Shown here one piece after another: positions 26,666 to 35,258 of a stretch of 64,000 nt of DNA. The stretch is from Bacteroides sp. GTDB taxonomy: Bacteria; Bacteroidota; Bacteroidia; Bacteroidales; Muribaculaceae. Within the stretch, counting starts at the first letter, position 1; each line of letters opens with the position of its first letter. The stretch is from assembly GCA_023666835.1 (NCBI GenBank), contig JAMPBJ010000001.1, positions 464,115 through 528,114 on the forward strand, written 5' to 3'. The notes under the pieces are model-generated. The model was not told where the DNA came from. It saw only the letters and a list, made by a program, of their open reading frames with translations, and did not search any database. Both the position numbers and the translations under genes were made by a program.

Positions 26666-27905
26666 CGAGTTTGTGGATGATTAGGCCAGAACGGAGTTTT
26701 GGCTCAAACCAGGTTGTCTTGGGCGGCATGATGTTGCCGGTGTCGGCGATGTCGATGATCTGCTTCATGCTGACGGGGTAGAGAGCGAGAGCCATTGCCA
26801 TTTCGCCGGAGTCGACACGACGCTGGAGTTCGTCGAGGCCGCGGATGCCGCCGACGAAGTCAATGCGCTTGTCGGAACGGAGATCGGTGATGCCCAAAAT
26901 GTCGCGCAGAATCAGATTGCTTGACACGGTGACGTCGAGCACACCGATAGGATCATTGTCATCGTAGGTGCCCGGGCGTGCGGTCAGTGAATACCATTTG
27001 CCGTCGAGATAGAGCGAGAAGTTGTGCATTCGGTCGGGGCGGTAGGGTGTAGTGCCTTTTTCTTCGATGATGAAGTTTTCCTTAAGGCGGTCGAGAAATT
27101 GTTGAGATGTCAAACCGTTGAGATCACGAACCACGCGGTTATAGTCTATTATATTAAGGTGTGAGGCAGGGAATGCCACGGCGAGGAAATAGTTGTATTC
27201 CTCGTTGCCGGTGTGGTGGGGATTGGCTTTGGCCTTTTCGTTGCCCACGAGAGCTGCGGCAGCTGTGCGGTGGTGACCATCGGCTATGTAGAGGTTAGGG
27301 ATCTTGGCGAATTCTTCGGTGATGGCGGCGATGGTGTCCGGGGAGTCGATGACCCAGAAGTGATGGCCGAATCCGTCGGGGGTTGTGAAATCGTACTCCG
27401 GCTTGGTGGCTGTCACTTTTGATATGATATCGGCCAGTACTTTGTCGTCGGGGAAGGCGAAGAACACCGGCTCGATGTTGGCGTTGTTGACGCGCACATG
27501 TTTCATGCGGTCTTCTTCCTTGTCGCGGCGCGTGAGCTCGTGCTTTTTGATGCGTCCCTGCATGTAGTCATCGACGTTGGCGGCTATGACGAATCCGTAT
27601 TGTGTCCGACCGTTCATAGTCTGGGCGTATATGTAGTAGTTTTCCTTGTCGTCTTGAACGAGCCAGCCGTTGTTCTGGAATTTTTTGAAATTCTCGACGG
27701 CCTTGTCATATACTCGCGGATCGTGCTCATCGATGATCGGGTCGAAGTCGATTTCAGGTTTGATGATGTGGTAGAGCGATTTGGGGTTGCCTTCGGCTTC
27801 GCGGCGTGCCTCTTCGGAGTTGAGCACGTCGTAGGGGCGTGAAGCTACCTCGGCTACAAGTTCGCGAGGAGGTCTAAGACCTTTGAACGGTTTGATTTTA
27901 GCCAT
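26658..27905 (-). CDS. DUF1015 family protein
   Basis: A 415-residue protein that matches the DUF1015 family in length, opening (IKPFKGLRPPRELVAEVASRPYDVL) kept short here as KPFKGLRPP and ASRPYDVL, and the central motif IADGHHRTAAA. The DGHHR motif resembles the active site of ParB-like serine kinases such as archaeal SerK, and in some Bacteroides the family sits beside serine-synthesis genes (recall, not checked). Here it lies between purA and a small membrane protein, with no serA or serC nearby. The biochemical role remains open. Confidence 0.8.
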   Translation of the reverse strand: MAKIKPFKGLRPPRELVAEVASRPYDVLNSEEARREAEGNPKSLYHIIKPEIDFDPIIDEHDPRVYDKAVENFKKFQNNGWLVQDDKENYYIYAQTMNGRTQYGFVIAANVDDYMQGRIKKHELTRRDKEEDRMKHVRVNNANIEPVFFAFPDDKVLADIISKVTATKPEYDFTTPDGFGHHFWVIDSPDTIAAITEEFAKIPNLYIADGHHRTAAAALVGNEKAKANPHHTGNEEYNYFLAVAFPASHLNIIDYNRVVRDLNGLTSQQFLDRLKENFIIEEKGTTPYRPDRMHNFSLYLDGKWYSLTARPGTYDDNDPIGVLDVTVSSNLILRDILGITDLRSDKRIDFVGGIRGLDELQRRVDSGEMAMALALYPVSMKQIIDIADTGNIMPPKTTWFEPKLRSGLIIHKLDD

Positions 27906-27930
27906 GGTTATGAAGTTATTTTATGGTATT

Positions 27931-29223
27931 TTATGCATTTTCGTAACAATCGCGGACAATTGTTTGTTCCCTGTCGGGGCCGATGGATACGATGGTTATC
28001 GGTGTGCTGAGCTCGCGTTCGAGAAATGCGATGTAGTCTTTGAAATTCTGAGGGAACTGATCCTCCGATTTGATTTTTGTCATGTCGGTCTTCCAGCCCG
28101 GGAGTTCGACGTAGACAGGTTTGATGTTGTCGCCCTCGATTGAGTAGGGGAAATCGGGTGTGATGGTGCCGTTGACATCGTAGGCAGTGCATGCTTTGAT
28201 GGTGTCGAATGAATCGAGCACATCACTCTTCATCATGATCAGTTGAGTGACACCGTTGATCATAATGGCATAGCGCAGAGCCACTAGGTCGATCCATCCG
28301 CATCGACGTTCGCGGCCGGTGACGGCACCGTATTCGTGGCCGATGGCGCGAATTTTTTTTCCAGTCTCGTCAAAGAGTTCGGTAGGGAAGGGTCCGGAGC
28401 CGACGCGTGTACAGTATGCTTTGAAAATGCCATAGACCTCACCCACGCGGTTTGGGGCCACTCCAAGACCTGTGCATGCCCCGGCAGCTACGGTGTTTGA
28501 CGAGGTGACAAACGGGTATGAACCGAAATCGACGTCAAGAAGCGTGCCCTGGGCGCCTTCGCATAGGATCGATCGACCGTCGTTGAGATTTTTGTTAATA
28601 AAGTGTTCTGAATCGATGATGTCGAAAGTTTTGATATAATCAATGGCATCGAGCCAGCGGGGCTCGAGCTCAGTAAGGTCGGGGTTTTCGCCCATGGAGC
28701 GAAGCAAGTTCAAATGGCGGTCGCGGGCAGCAGCATATTTTTCTTCGAAGTTTTCGAGAGTATCGCCGAGTCGGAGTCCGTTGCGTGATATCTTGTCGGT
28801 GTAGGTTGGACCGATGCCCTTGCCGGTGGTGCCGATCTTGGAGGATCCTTTGGCGCGTTCGTTGGCAGCATCGAGCAGGCGATGAGTAGGGAGTATCAGA
28901 TGTGCTTTTTTTGATATCTTGAGCACGCTGCGCAGCTCAATACCTGATTTTTCGAGCGATTCGGCCTCTTCACGGAACAGGATGGGGTCGAGGACCACAC
29001 CGTTGCCAATGACGTTGGTCTGTCCGCTTTGGAATATGCCTGAGGGGATGGAGCGGAGTACGTATTTTTTGCCGTCGAATTCGAGAGTGTGTCCGGCATT
29101 GGGGCCGCCCTGGAAGCGAGCCACTATATCGTAGCGCGGGGTCAATACATCAACTACTTTTCCTTTACCTTCGTCGCCCCATTGGAGACCGAGAAGAATG
29201 TCTATTTTCTTCGCTTTTGACAT
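27931..29223 (-). CDS. purA: Adenylosuccinate synthetase
   Basis: A 430-residue enzyme that makes adenylosuccinate from IMP, aspartate and GTP, the first step to AMP. It shows the GTP loop GLQWGDEGKGK, the IMP/aspartate block GGPNAGHT, and GTTGKGIGP. It sits 6 bp after the Fur-family gene and 25 bp before the DUF1015 gene, so purine synthesis is cotranscribed with a metal or redox regulator. Confidence 0.96.
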   Translation of the reverse strand: MSKAKKIDILLGLQWGDEGKGKVVDVLTPRYDIVARFQGGPNAGHTLEFDGKKYVLRSIPSGIFQSGQTNVIGNGVVLDPILFREEAESLEKSGIELRSVLKISKKAHLILPTHRLLDAANERAKGSSKIGTTGKGIGPTYTDKISRNGLRLGDTLENFEEKYAAARDRHLNLLRSMGENPDLTELEPRWLDAIDYIKTFDIIDSEHFINKNLNDGRSILCEGAQGTLLDVDFGSYPFVTSSNTVAAGACTGLGVAPNRVGEVYGIFKAYCTRVGSGPFPTELFDETGKKIRAIGHEYGAVTGRERRCGWIDLVALRYAIMINGVTQLIMMKSDVLDSFDTIKACTAYDVNGTITPDFPYSIEGDNIKPVYVELPGWKTDMTKIKSEDQFPQNFKDYIAFLERELSTPITIVSIGPDREQTIVRDCYENA

Positions 29224-29229
29224 GAGATA

Positions 29230-29727
29230 TTATGTGTTATGATTGGCTGTTTTTCTTTTTACCGTTGATTTCTGCGATCGTTTCTTTCGCGTGCAAGAAC
29301 CGCACAGGCCATAGACACTCAGGTCGATATAGTCGGTGTGGAATTTGCCGAAGCGCCGGGAAGCCAGCAGCCGGTCGATTTCCGGATCTTTGATTTCACG
29401 AATCTTGCCGCAGGATGAACAGATGAGGTGATGATGGATGCTCGGACCGGCTACTTTTTCATATTGCGGCGACTGCGAGTCGAAAGAGTGTCGGCGCACG
29501 AGCGAGCATTTGATCAGCAGCTGGATGGTGTTGTAGACGGTGGATCGACTGACGTGATAGCCGCATTGTTCGAGCATGGAGTGGAGCGCGTCGATGGAGA
29601 AGTGTGCCGGATAGTCGAACACTTTTTCCAGAATGGCAAAGCGTTCAGGGGTCCTGCGCAGTCGGTGTTGTGAGAGATACTGCGTAAAAGTGGCTAAAGC
29701 CGCGGCCTTTGTTTTGTCGTCGCTCAT
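29230..29727 (-). CDS. Fur-family metal-dependent regulator
   Basis: A 165-residue Fur/PerR/Zur-type repressor: winged helix (about residues 20-95, RRTPERFAILEKVF) and a dimerisation domain with HHHLICSSCGKI and a second C-x2-C (CGSC) for structural zinc. Ligands alone do not decide between Fur, PerR and Zur. The C-terminus is basic (RKKRSQKSTVKRK). A -7 box at 29735-29742 lies 7 nt before the ATG, so the mRNA may have almost no leader. Confidence 0.88.
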   Translation of the reverse strand: MSDDKTKAAALATFTQYLSQHRLRRTPERFAILEKVFDYPAHFSIDALHSMLEQCGYHVSRSTVYNTIQLLIKCSLVRRHSFDSQSPQYEKVAGPSIHHHLICSSCGKIREIKDPEIDRLLASRRFGKFHTDYIDLSVYGLCGSCTRKKRSQKSTVKRKTANHNT

Positions 29728-29734
29728 TGCTCCA

Positions 29735-29742
29735 CAAAGTTA
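29735..29742 (-). promoter_or_regulatory. -7 box next to the Fur-family start codon
   Basis: TAACTTTG on the minus strand fits TAnnTTTG. No clear TTTG lies 19-21 nt upstream, so this is a half match. Confidence 0.4.
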
Positions 29743-29769
29743 GTCTTTTTTTGCAATGTAACCTAAACT

Positions 29770-30543
29770 TTATGCAAGGTTTTGGCGGATCATGGTCAGA
29801 AAACGTTTCATGGCTTCCGGGTCATGTTGTTCGACAATATTCTGGAGACGGGCCAATTGCTCTCGGATCTGTCGGAGTTGGTCGGGAGTGTTGGGGTTGA
29901 ATAGGATTTCCTGAAGAAGAAAATCATCTTCGCCCATCAGTCCGCGAGCTATGTCGAGGTGTCGTTTGAAAGTGGTGCCCGGAGCGTCCTGATGCTTCAT
30001 GATGGCACCGAAAACAAGGGTGGAGGCGAACGGGATGGAGAGTGAATATGCGATTGTTTTGTCGTGTTCAATGAAGGTGTATTCCACAATGTTGAGATTG
30101 AGCCGAGTGTAGAGGTCACGGAAGAATACACGTCCGAGATGGTCGCCTTCGCTGATGATGATAGCGTTTTCGTTGCTGAGATTGCCGAGGTTGGCAAATG
30201 TTGGACCGAACATGGGGTGCGTTGAGGCGAATGGTCGGTGGCAAGAAGCATAGAATTCCGGAAGTCCGGTTTTGACCGATGCTATGTCGGAGATGATGCA
30301 CTGCTCCGAGATGTGGGGGATGACCTGTCGGAACGCGTCGATGGTATATTTGACAGTGGCCGCATTGATCACCAACTGAGGATCGAATCCCTTAATCTCG
30401 GACAGCGAGCCAAAGCGTTGAACTCCATATGTGAACTTCAGTGCTTCCGGATTGGGGTCGAAGACTGCTACCTCGTGGTCAGTAGATAGAAGGTCGGCAA
30501 AGAAAGTGCCCATTTTGCCGGCACCTAAAATTAGAATTCTCAT
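29770..30543 (-). CDS. tyrA: Prephenate dehydrogenase
   Basis: A 257-residue NAD(P)-dependent enzyme for tyrosine synthesis, converting prephenate to 4-hydroxyphenylpyruvate. The Rossmann motif is GAGKMG, and HPMFGPTF is the substrate-binding block of the family. It lacks an ACT or mutase domain. It is the last gene of the Phe/Tyr operon and overlaps the DAHP synthase stop by 4 bp. Confidence 0.88.
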   Translation of the reverse strand: MRILILGAGKMGTFFADLLSTDHEVAVFDPNPEALKFTYGVQRFGSLSEIKGFDPQLVINAATVKYTIDAFRQVIPHISEQCIISDIASVKTGLPEFYASCHRPFASTHPMFGPTFANLGNLSNENAIIISEGDHLGRVFFRDLYTRLNLNIVEYTFIEHDKTIAYSLSIPFASTLVFGAIMKHQDAPGTTFKRHLDIARGLMGEDDFLLQEILFNPNTPDQLRQIREQLARLQNIVEQHDPEAMKRFLTMIRQNLA

Positions 30544-31622
30544 GGCTTGTCGTTTATGATCTCTATTTGCTGGCGCACTGATTCATCATGGATGGCGAGC
30601 AGGATGGTTTTGAGAAAATCCTCGTCCATGCCGAGTTGTTTGCCCGAATCGATGCGTGAACGAATCACGTTGTTGTAGCGGCCGGGTTGCACTACCGGCA
30701 TGTTGTGCTCTTTTTTGTACGTGCCTATTTCGCGACATATGGCCATGCGTCGGGAGAGTATGTCGATAAGCTCGTTGTCAATGCTGTCGATCTGTTGGCG
30801 CAGAAGTGAGAGCGATTCGGTTGTGTGGGCCGTATTTCGGACGGCCAAAGATTCGAGTATGACGTGCAACGACTCCGGTGTGACTTGTTGTTCGGCATCA
30901 CTCCAGGCTTTGTCAGGGCAACAGTGGCTTTCGATTATCAATCCGTCGAAGCCCATGTCAAGAGCCTGTTGTGAAATGGGGGCGATCAACTCCTTGCGTC
31001 CTCCGATATGGGATGGATCGCAAATGATTGGTAGTGAGGGATACCGGAGTCGCAGCTCAATGGGAATCTTCCACTGGGGAGCGTTGCGGTAGATCGAGGG
31101 GTCGACGGTAGAAAATCCTCGATGGATGGCCCCGATACGACGGACTCCGCTGTTGTAGATGCGCTGGAGTGCGCCTATCCAAAGCTCTATGTCGGGATTG
31201 ACAGGGTTTTTTACAAGCACTGTGAGCGAGTCGGCTTTGCCTGATCGTTGTATCGTGTCGGCAATTTCCTGCATGGCAAAGGGATTGGCCGAGGTGCGTG
31301 CACCAATCCATATGATGTCGACACCGGCTTGTAGAGCGAGTTGTACGTGCGATTTGTTGGCGCATTCGGTTGAGGTCAGCATTCCGGTTTCACGCTTCAC
31401 GTCGTTGAGCCATTCGAGAGCCGGAGCGCCTATGCCCTCGAATCCACCCGGCTTTGTTCGTGGCTTCCAAATGCCGGCACGAAAGATGCGTACGCCGAAT
31501 GAACAAAGACGTCGGGCCGTGTCGAGTGTTTGTTCGTGGGTTTCGGCACTGCATGGTCCTGCAATGATCAGTGGTCGGTCGGAGTCAATGCCGTTGAATA
31601 TGAGAGGTTGCAGATCGTTCAT
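30540..31622 (-). CDS. Bifunctional DAHP synthase / chorismate mutase
   Basis: A 360-residue fusion. Residues about 1-260 form a KDO8P-type DAHP synthase (IAGPCSAET, FRAGIWKPRTKPGGFEG, IICDPSHIGG), the entry step of the shikimate pathway. Residues about 270-355 form an AroQ chorismate mutase helical domain (RQQIDSIDNELIDILSRRM). The fused mutase often serves as a feedback-sensing domain in such enzymes. It lies 7 bp after the aminotransferase gene and overlaps tyrA. Confidence 0.92.
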   Translation of the reverse strand: MNDLQPLIFNGIDSDRPLIIAGPCSAETHEQTLDTARRLCSFGVRIFRAGIWKPRTKPGGFEGIGAPALEWLNDVKRETGMLTSTECANKSHVQLALQAGVDIIWIGARTSANPFAMQEIADTIQRSGKADSLTVLVKNPVNPDIELWIGALQRIYNSGVRRIGAIHRGFSTVDPSIYRNAPQWKIPIELRLRYPSLPIICDPSHIGGRKELIAPISQQALDMGFDGLIIESHCCPDKAWSDAEQQVTPESLHVILESLAVRNTAHTTESLSLLRQQIDSIDNELIDILSRRMAICREIGTYKKEHNMPVVQPGRYNNVIRSRIDSGKQLGMDEDFLKTILLAIHDESVRQQIEIINDKP

Positions 31623-31629
31623 GGGTTTG

Positions 31630-32823
31630 TCAGAGAGATGGATTGTTTTGAAGTATTCGGTTCAGTGCCTTGACCATAGCAGACTCATTGGCGCATAGGG
31701 AGATGCGGATATATCGGTTGCCGTTTGATCCAAAAATGAATCCGGGAGTGATGAATATGCCCAATTGGTGTAATAGACGTTCGGTCAGTGCTTCACCGCT
31801 CCCCTCTGTGTCAGGAATTCGTGCCCATAGAAACAGGCCACCTTGGGTGGGATCGTATGAGCATCCGAGCGCAGAAAGTATCTTTTCTGCTACACGTCGT
31901 CGAGAAGCATAAACGGAATTTAGTCGCTCATACCAGCTTGACGGGAGGCTGAGAGCGGTAATGGCCGCCGACATCATGGGGGCAAACTGCCCTGAGTCGA
32001 TATTGGATTTAACTTTCAGCACCCAACTGATGTATTCGCTCTTGCCGGCCATCATGGCCATGCGCCATCCGGCCATGTTAAGACTCTTGCTGAGAGAGTT
32101 GAGCTCGATGCACACGTCTTTTGCCCCAGGAGTCTGTAAGATACTTGTGGGCTTAGGGTGCAGAATCATGCTGTAGGGATTGTCGTTGACAATCAGTATG
32201 CCGTGTCTGCGGCCGAAGTCGACAAGCCGGGAGAAAGTGTCTGCGTCAGCGGAAGCTCCTGTGGGCATATTGGGATAGTTTACCCACATCATCTTGACTC
32301 CATCAAGATCCATTTGCTCGAGTTGGTCGAAGTCGGGCAACCATGCGTTTTGCTCCGTGAGGGCATAAGTCAGAATGTGTGCACCTGCAAGCCGGCTGGC
32401 GGAAGTATATGTCGGGTATCCCGGATTGGGTATCAGCACCTTGTCGCCCGGATTGAGGAATGTCATGGAAAGAATAAGCACAGCCTCTTTAGAGCCGATC
32501 AATGGTTGGATCTCTGTGTCCGCATCGAGATCTACGTTATAAATCCTACGATAGAAATCAGCCAATGCCTTGCGATAGGCCGGCGTGCCTGTGGATGGCT
32601 GATAGCTGTGTGTGGTGGGCAATAGGGCTTGCTTGCACAGCGTGGTCGACACTTCCGGATCGGGCGGCATGTCGGGGCCTCCTATGGCAAGCGAAATTAT
32701 GTCGCGGCCTTCGGCTTTCATTTGTGCCACCTGACGGAGCTTGCGTGAGAAGTAGTATTCTTCCACCTCTTCAACTCTTCTGGCAGGGCGGATGGTCTGT
32801 TGTTGACTGTTATATTGTCTCAT
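31630..32823 (-). CDS. Class I/II aminotransferase (probable aromatic or LL-DAP-like family)
   Basis: A 397-residue PLP enzyme. The Lys that binds PLP lies in LSKSLNMAGWRMAM, with the conserved NYPNMPTGA and VNDNPYS blocks. Its place between pheA and DAHP synthase suggests it transaminates phenylpyruvate or 4-hydroxyphenylpyruvate, or prephenate. The start overlaps the end of pheA by 14 bp. Confidence 0.88.
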   Translation of the reverse strand: MRQYNSQQQTIRPARRVEEVEEYYFSRKLRQVAQMKAEGRDIISLAIGGPDMPPDPEVSTTLCKQALLPTTHSYQPSTGTPAYRKALADFYRRIYNVDLDADTEIQPLIGSKEAVLILSMTFLNPGDKVLIPNPGYPTYTSASRLAGAHILTYALTEQNAWLPDFDQLEQMDLDGVKMMWVNYPNMPTGASADADTFSRLVDFGRRHGILIVNDNPYSMILHPKPTSILQTPGAKDVCIELNSLSKSLNMAGWRMAMMAGKSEYISWVLKVKSNIDSGQFAPMMSAAITALSLPSSWYERLNSVYASRRRVAEKILSALGCSYDPTQGGLFLWARIPDTEGSGEALTERLLHQLGIFITPGFIFGSNGNRYIRISLCANESAMVKALNRILQNNPSL

Positions 32824-33673
32824 TCTGACATTGTCGGTACTCGCCGAGTGATTTGAAATCGCTGATCAACGGGCGAACTGCATCGATCGCTTGTATATAA
32901 CGGCTGTGGCTGTCGAAAGTTAGATCGACGTAGAATCTATATTCCCATTCGCGGCCTATGATCGGAGTGGATTGTATCTTGGAGAGATTGATGTCGTAGA
33001 AAGACAGGATGGCAAGCACTTTTGACAGTGCGCCTTTGGTATGGGGAAGAGTGAAAACCACCGAGGCCTTGTCGATCAAGTGTTCTTCGGGTCTAAGTTC
33101 AGATGCCGATAGCGGATCGGTCACGATCAGGAAGCGTGTGAAGTTGCGCTTGTTTGTCTCAATGTTTTCGGCCAAAGTATTTAGCCCGTAAAGGTCTGCG
33201 GCATATTTTCCACATATTGCAGCATGATCGGAAAGATGGTTTTTAGCTATGTTGCGTGCGCTGCCGGCAGTGTCGAATGATTCGGATATCTTGAGGCGAG
33301 GATGCTGGTCGAGCCATCGTCGACATTGCATGATGGCCATCGGATGGGAGTTGACCTCACAAATATCATTGAGCGATGAGCCGGGAATAGCAGCGAGCAC
33401 GTGGGATATGCGCATTTTGTGTTCGCCAACAATGGTCAGTGAACTCTGCCTAAGCAGTTCATGGTTTTGCAACAGCGGGCCGGCTATGGTGTTTTCGATG
33501 GCCATTATGCCGGTCATGGCCGGATTGGAGTCGAGTGTTTGGAACATCTCTTCAAACGAATCGCAGGGAACAGTCTGCAGATCTGTGCCGGGATGATGAA
33601 GATTGAAATATTCTCGGGCTGCTGCATCATGGAAGCAACCCTCGATGCCTTGTATGGTGACTGATCGTGGCAT
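32810..33673 (-). CDS. pheA: Prephenate dehydratase
   Basis: A 287-residue enzyme that turns prephenate into phenylpyruvate. The catalytic TRF motif is present (NFTRFLIV), and a C-terminal ACT domain binds phenylalanine (TLPHTKGALSKVLAIL). The usual ESRP motif of the ACT site reads QSTP (IQSTPIIGREWEYRFY), a change I believe is usual in Bacteroidota. It is the first gene of the operon, behind a leader with a terminator-like hairpin. Confidence 0.92.
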   Translation of the reverse strand: MPRSVTIQGIEGCFHDAAAREYFNLHHPGTDLQTVPCDSFEEMFQTLDSNPAMTGIMAIENTIAGPLLQNHELLRQSSLTIVGEHKMRISHVLAAIPGSSLNDICEVNSHPMAIMQCRRWLDQHPRLKISESFDTAGSARNIAKNHLSDHAAICGKYAADLYGLNTLAENIETNKRNFTRFLIVTDPLSASELRPEEHLIDKASVVFTLPHTKGALSKVLAILSFYDINLSKIQSTPIIGREWEYRFYVDLTFDSHSRYIQAIDAVRPLISDFKSLGEYRQCQNETI

Positions 33674-33714
33674 GGCGGATACGACTTTAACTGAGTGACC
33701 CCTCCTATAAAAAA

Positions 33715-33746
33715 GAGCTCCGGACTGTTTGACCGGCCCGGGGCAC
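33715..33746 (-). terminator. Attenuator-like hairpin in the pheA leader
   Basis: On the minus strand a GC-rich stem (about 8 of 10 pairs) with loop GGTCAAACA is followed by UCUUUUUUAU, then 36 nt to the pheA ATG. The hairpin lies downstream of the promoter at 33775-33806, so it is inside the operon leader. A plus-strand T-run on the other side makes it bidirectional. It would also stop read-through from hisS. Confidence 0.65.
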
Positions 33747-33774
33747 TTTTTTAATTTCTGGTGTCAAATTGTTG

Positions 33775-33806
33775 CAAATATATCCAAAAAAACGCGTATT
33801 TGCAAG
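33775..33806 (-). promoter_or_regulatory. Promoter of the pheA operon
   Basis: On the minus strand CTTG, 20 nt, TATATTTG. The RNA would start near 33768-33771, about 25 nt before the hairpin. Confidence 0.7.
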
Positions 33807-33827
33807 AAAAATCCGTCAAATTCTTCT

Positions 33828-35204
33828 TTATTGTTTGTTGAGTGAGATGATGTCGGCTGCCTCTTCAGGGGTGACAAGACTTTGCTCTCCCGTTGTCATG
33901 TTTTTGAGAGTCAGTTTGTGTTGCTCCATTTCCGATTCGCCGATGATGGCAACGAATGGGATGCCGAGAGTGTTGGCTCGCGACATCTGTTTTTTCATCT
34001 TGGCTGTGTCGGGATATATTTCGCAACTGATACCGGCCAAGCGCAGTGCTTTCATGACTTTCATTGACTGAGCAGCTTCCTTTTCGCCAAGATTGACAAA
34101 CATCACCGTGGTGCTCAGTGCTGCTTCGCGGGGATAGAGGTCGAGGGCGTTGAGCACGTCGTAGATGCGGTCGGCTCCAAAGGAGATGCCGACTCCTGAA
34201 AGCCCCGGAAGACCAAACACACCGGTCAGGTTGTCGTAGCGGCCGCCTCCGGTGATGCTACCAATAGCAACATCGAGAGCCTTGACTTCAATGATCGTAC
34301 CGGTATAGTAGTTGAGACCGCGAGCCAGCGATACGTCGAGGTCGAGTTCGGCTCTCAGACCGAGGTCGCGTGTAGCATTGATGACCTGCGAAAGTTCGTC
34401 GATGCCCTTCTCGCCCTCTTCGATTCCTGCGAGTACTTTTGACAATTGTTCGAGTCGTTCGTCGACGGTGCCTTGCATGGTGATGATCGGACGGATGGCT
34501 TCGACGGCTTCGGCCGACAGACCTCGCTCGATCAGTTCGTTCTCTACGGCTTCAATGCCTATTTTGTCGATCTTGTCAATGGCCACGGTGATATCGGTGA
34601 GCATTTCGGGTGCGCCTACCAATGTGGCAATGCCTGAAAGTACTTTGCGATTGTTGAGCTTGATGGAAATGCGGATGCCAAGACGGGCAAACACCTCGTC
34701 GATGAGCTGCAGGAGTTCGACTTCGTTAAGCAGCGAATCAGAGCCAACGACATCGGCATCGCACTGATAGAATTCACGATAGCGTCCCTTCTGAGGGCGA
34801 TCGGCACGCCATACTGGCTGAATCTGGTAGCGTTTGAACGGCATCTGAAGTTCGTTCTGGTGTTGCACTACAAAGCGAGCGAAAGGCACTGTCAGGTCGT
34901 AGCGCAGACCTTTCTCCGAAATTTTGGATGTAAGGGGTATATATGCACCTTCACCTTCCACCATCTCGGGAGTGACGCCGCGAAGATAGTCGCCTGAGTT
35001 CAATATTTTGAACAGTAGTTTGTCGCCCTCTTCGCCGTATTTGCCCATGAGTGTCGACAGATTTTCCATTGCCGGGGTCTCTATGGGGGCATAACCGAAA
35101 AGTCGGAATACGCTGCGGATGGTGTCGAATATATAGTTGCGACGTCCCATTTCAGAGGGACCGAAATCGCGGGTTCCTTTGGGTATTGATGGTTTCTGTG
35201 CCAT
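33828..35204 (-). CDS. hisS: Histidyl-tRNA synthetase
   Basis: A 458-residue class II synthetase. It opens with [12 protein letters not shown] and has motif 2 [23 protein letters not shown] region (FRYRD-like), the histidine loop ARGLNYYTG and motif 3 GGGRYDNL. The C-terminal anticodon domain spans about residues 360-458. It has its own promoter whose -33 box starts at the nhaD stop codon. Confidence 0.95.
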   Translation of the reverse strand: MAQKPSIPKGTRDFGPSEMGRRNYIFDTIRSVFRLFGYAPIETPAMENLSTLMGKYGEEGDKLLFKILNSGDYLRGVTPEMVEGEGAYIPLTSKISEKGLRYDLTVPFARFVVQHQNELQMPFKRYQIQPVWRADRPQKGRYREFYQCDADVVGSDSLLNEVELLQLIDEVFARLGIRISIKLNNRKVLSGIATLVGAPEMLTDITVAIDKIDKIGIEAVENELIERGLSAEAVEAIRPIITMQGTVDERLEQLSKVLAGIEEGEKGIDELSQVINATRDLGLRAELDLDVSLARGLNYYTGTIIEVKALDVAIGSITGGGRYDNLTGVFGLPGLSGVGISFGADRIYDVLNALDLYPREAALSTTVMFVNLGEKEAAQSMKVMKALRLAGISCEIYPDTAKMKKQMSRANTLGIPFVAIIGESEMEQHKLTLKNMTTGEQSLVTPEEAADIISLNKQ

Positions 35205-35226
35205 TGCTTATGATTTTTTTGATTTG

Positions 35227-35258
35227 CAAAAATAGGTCAATTAACTCTAAAAGTCAAA
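35227..35258 (-). promoter_or_regulatory. Promoter of hisS
   Basis: On the minus strand TTTG (35255-35258), 20 nt, TATTTTTG (35227-35234). The -33 box overlaps the last codons of nhaD. I see no T-box leader. Confidence 0.7.
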
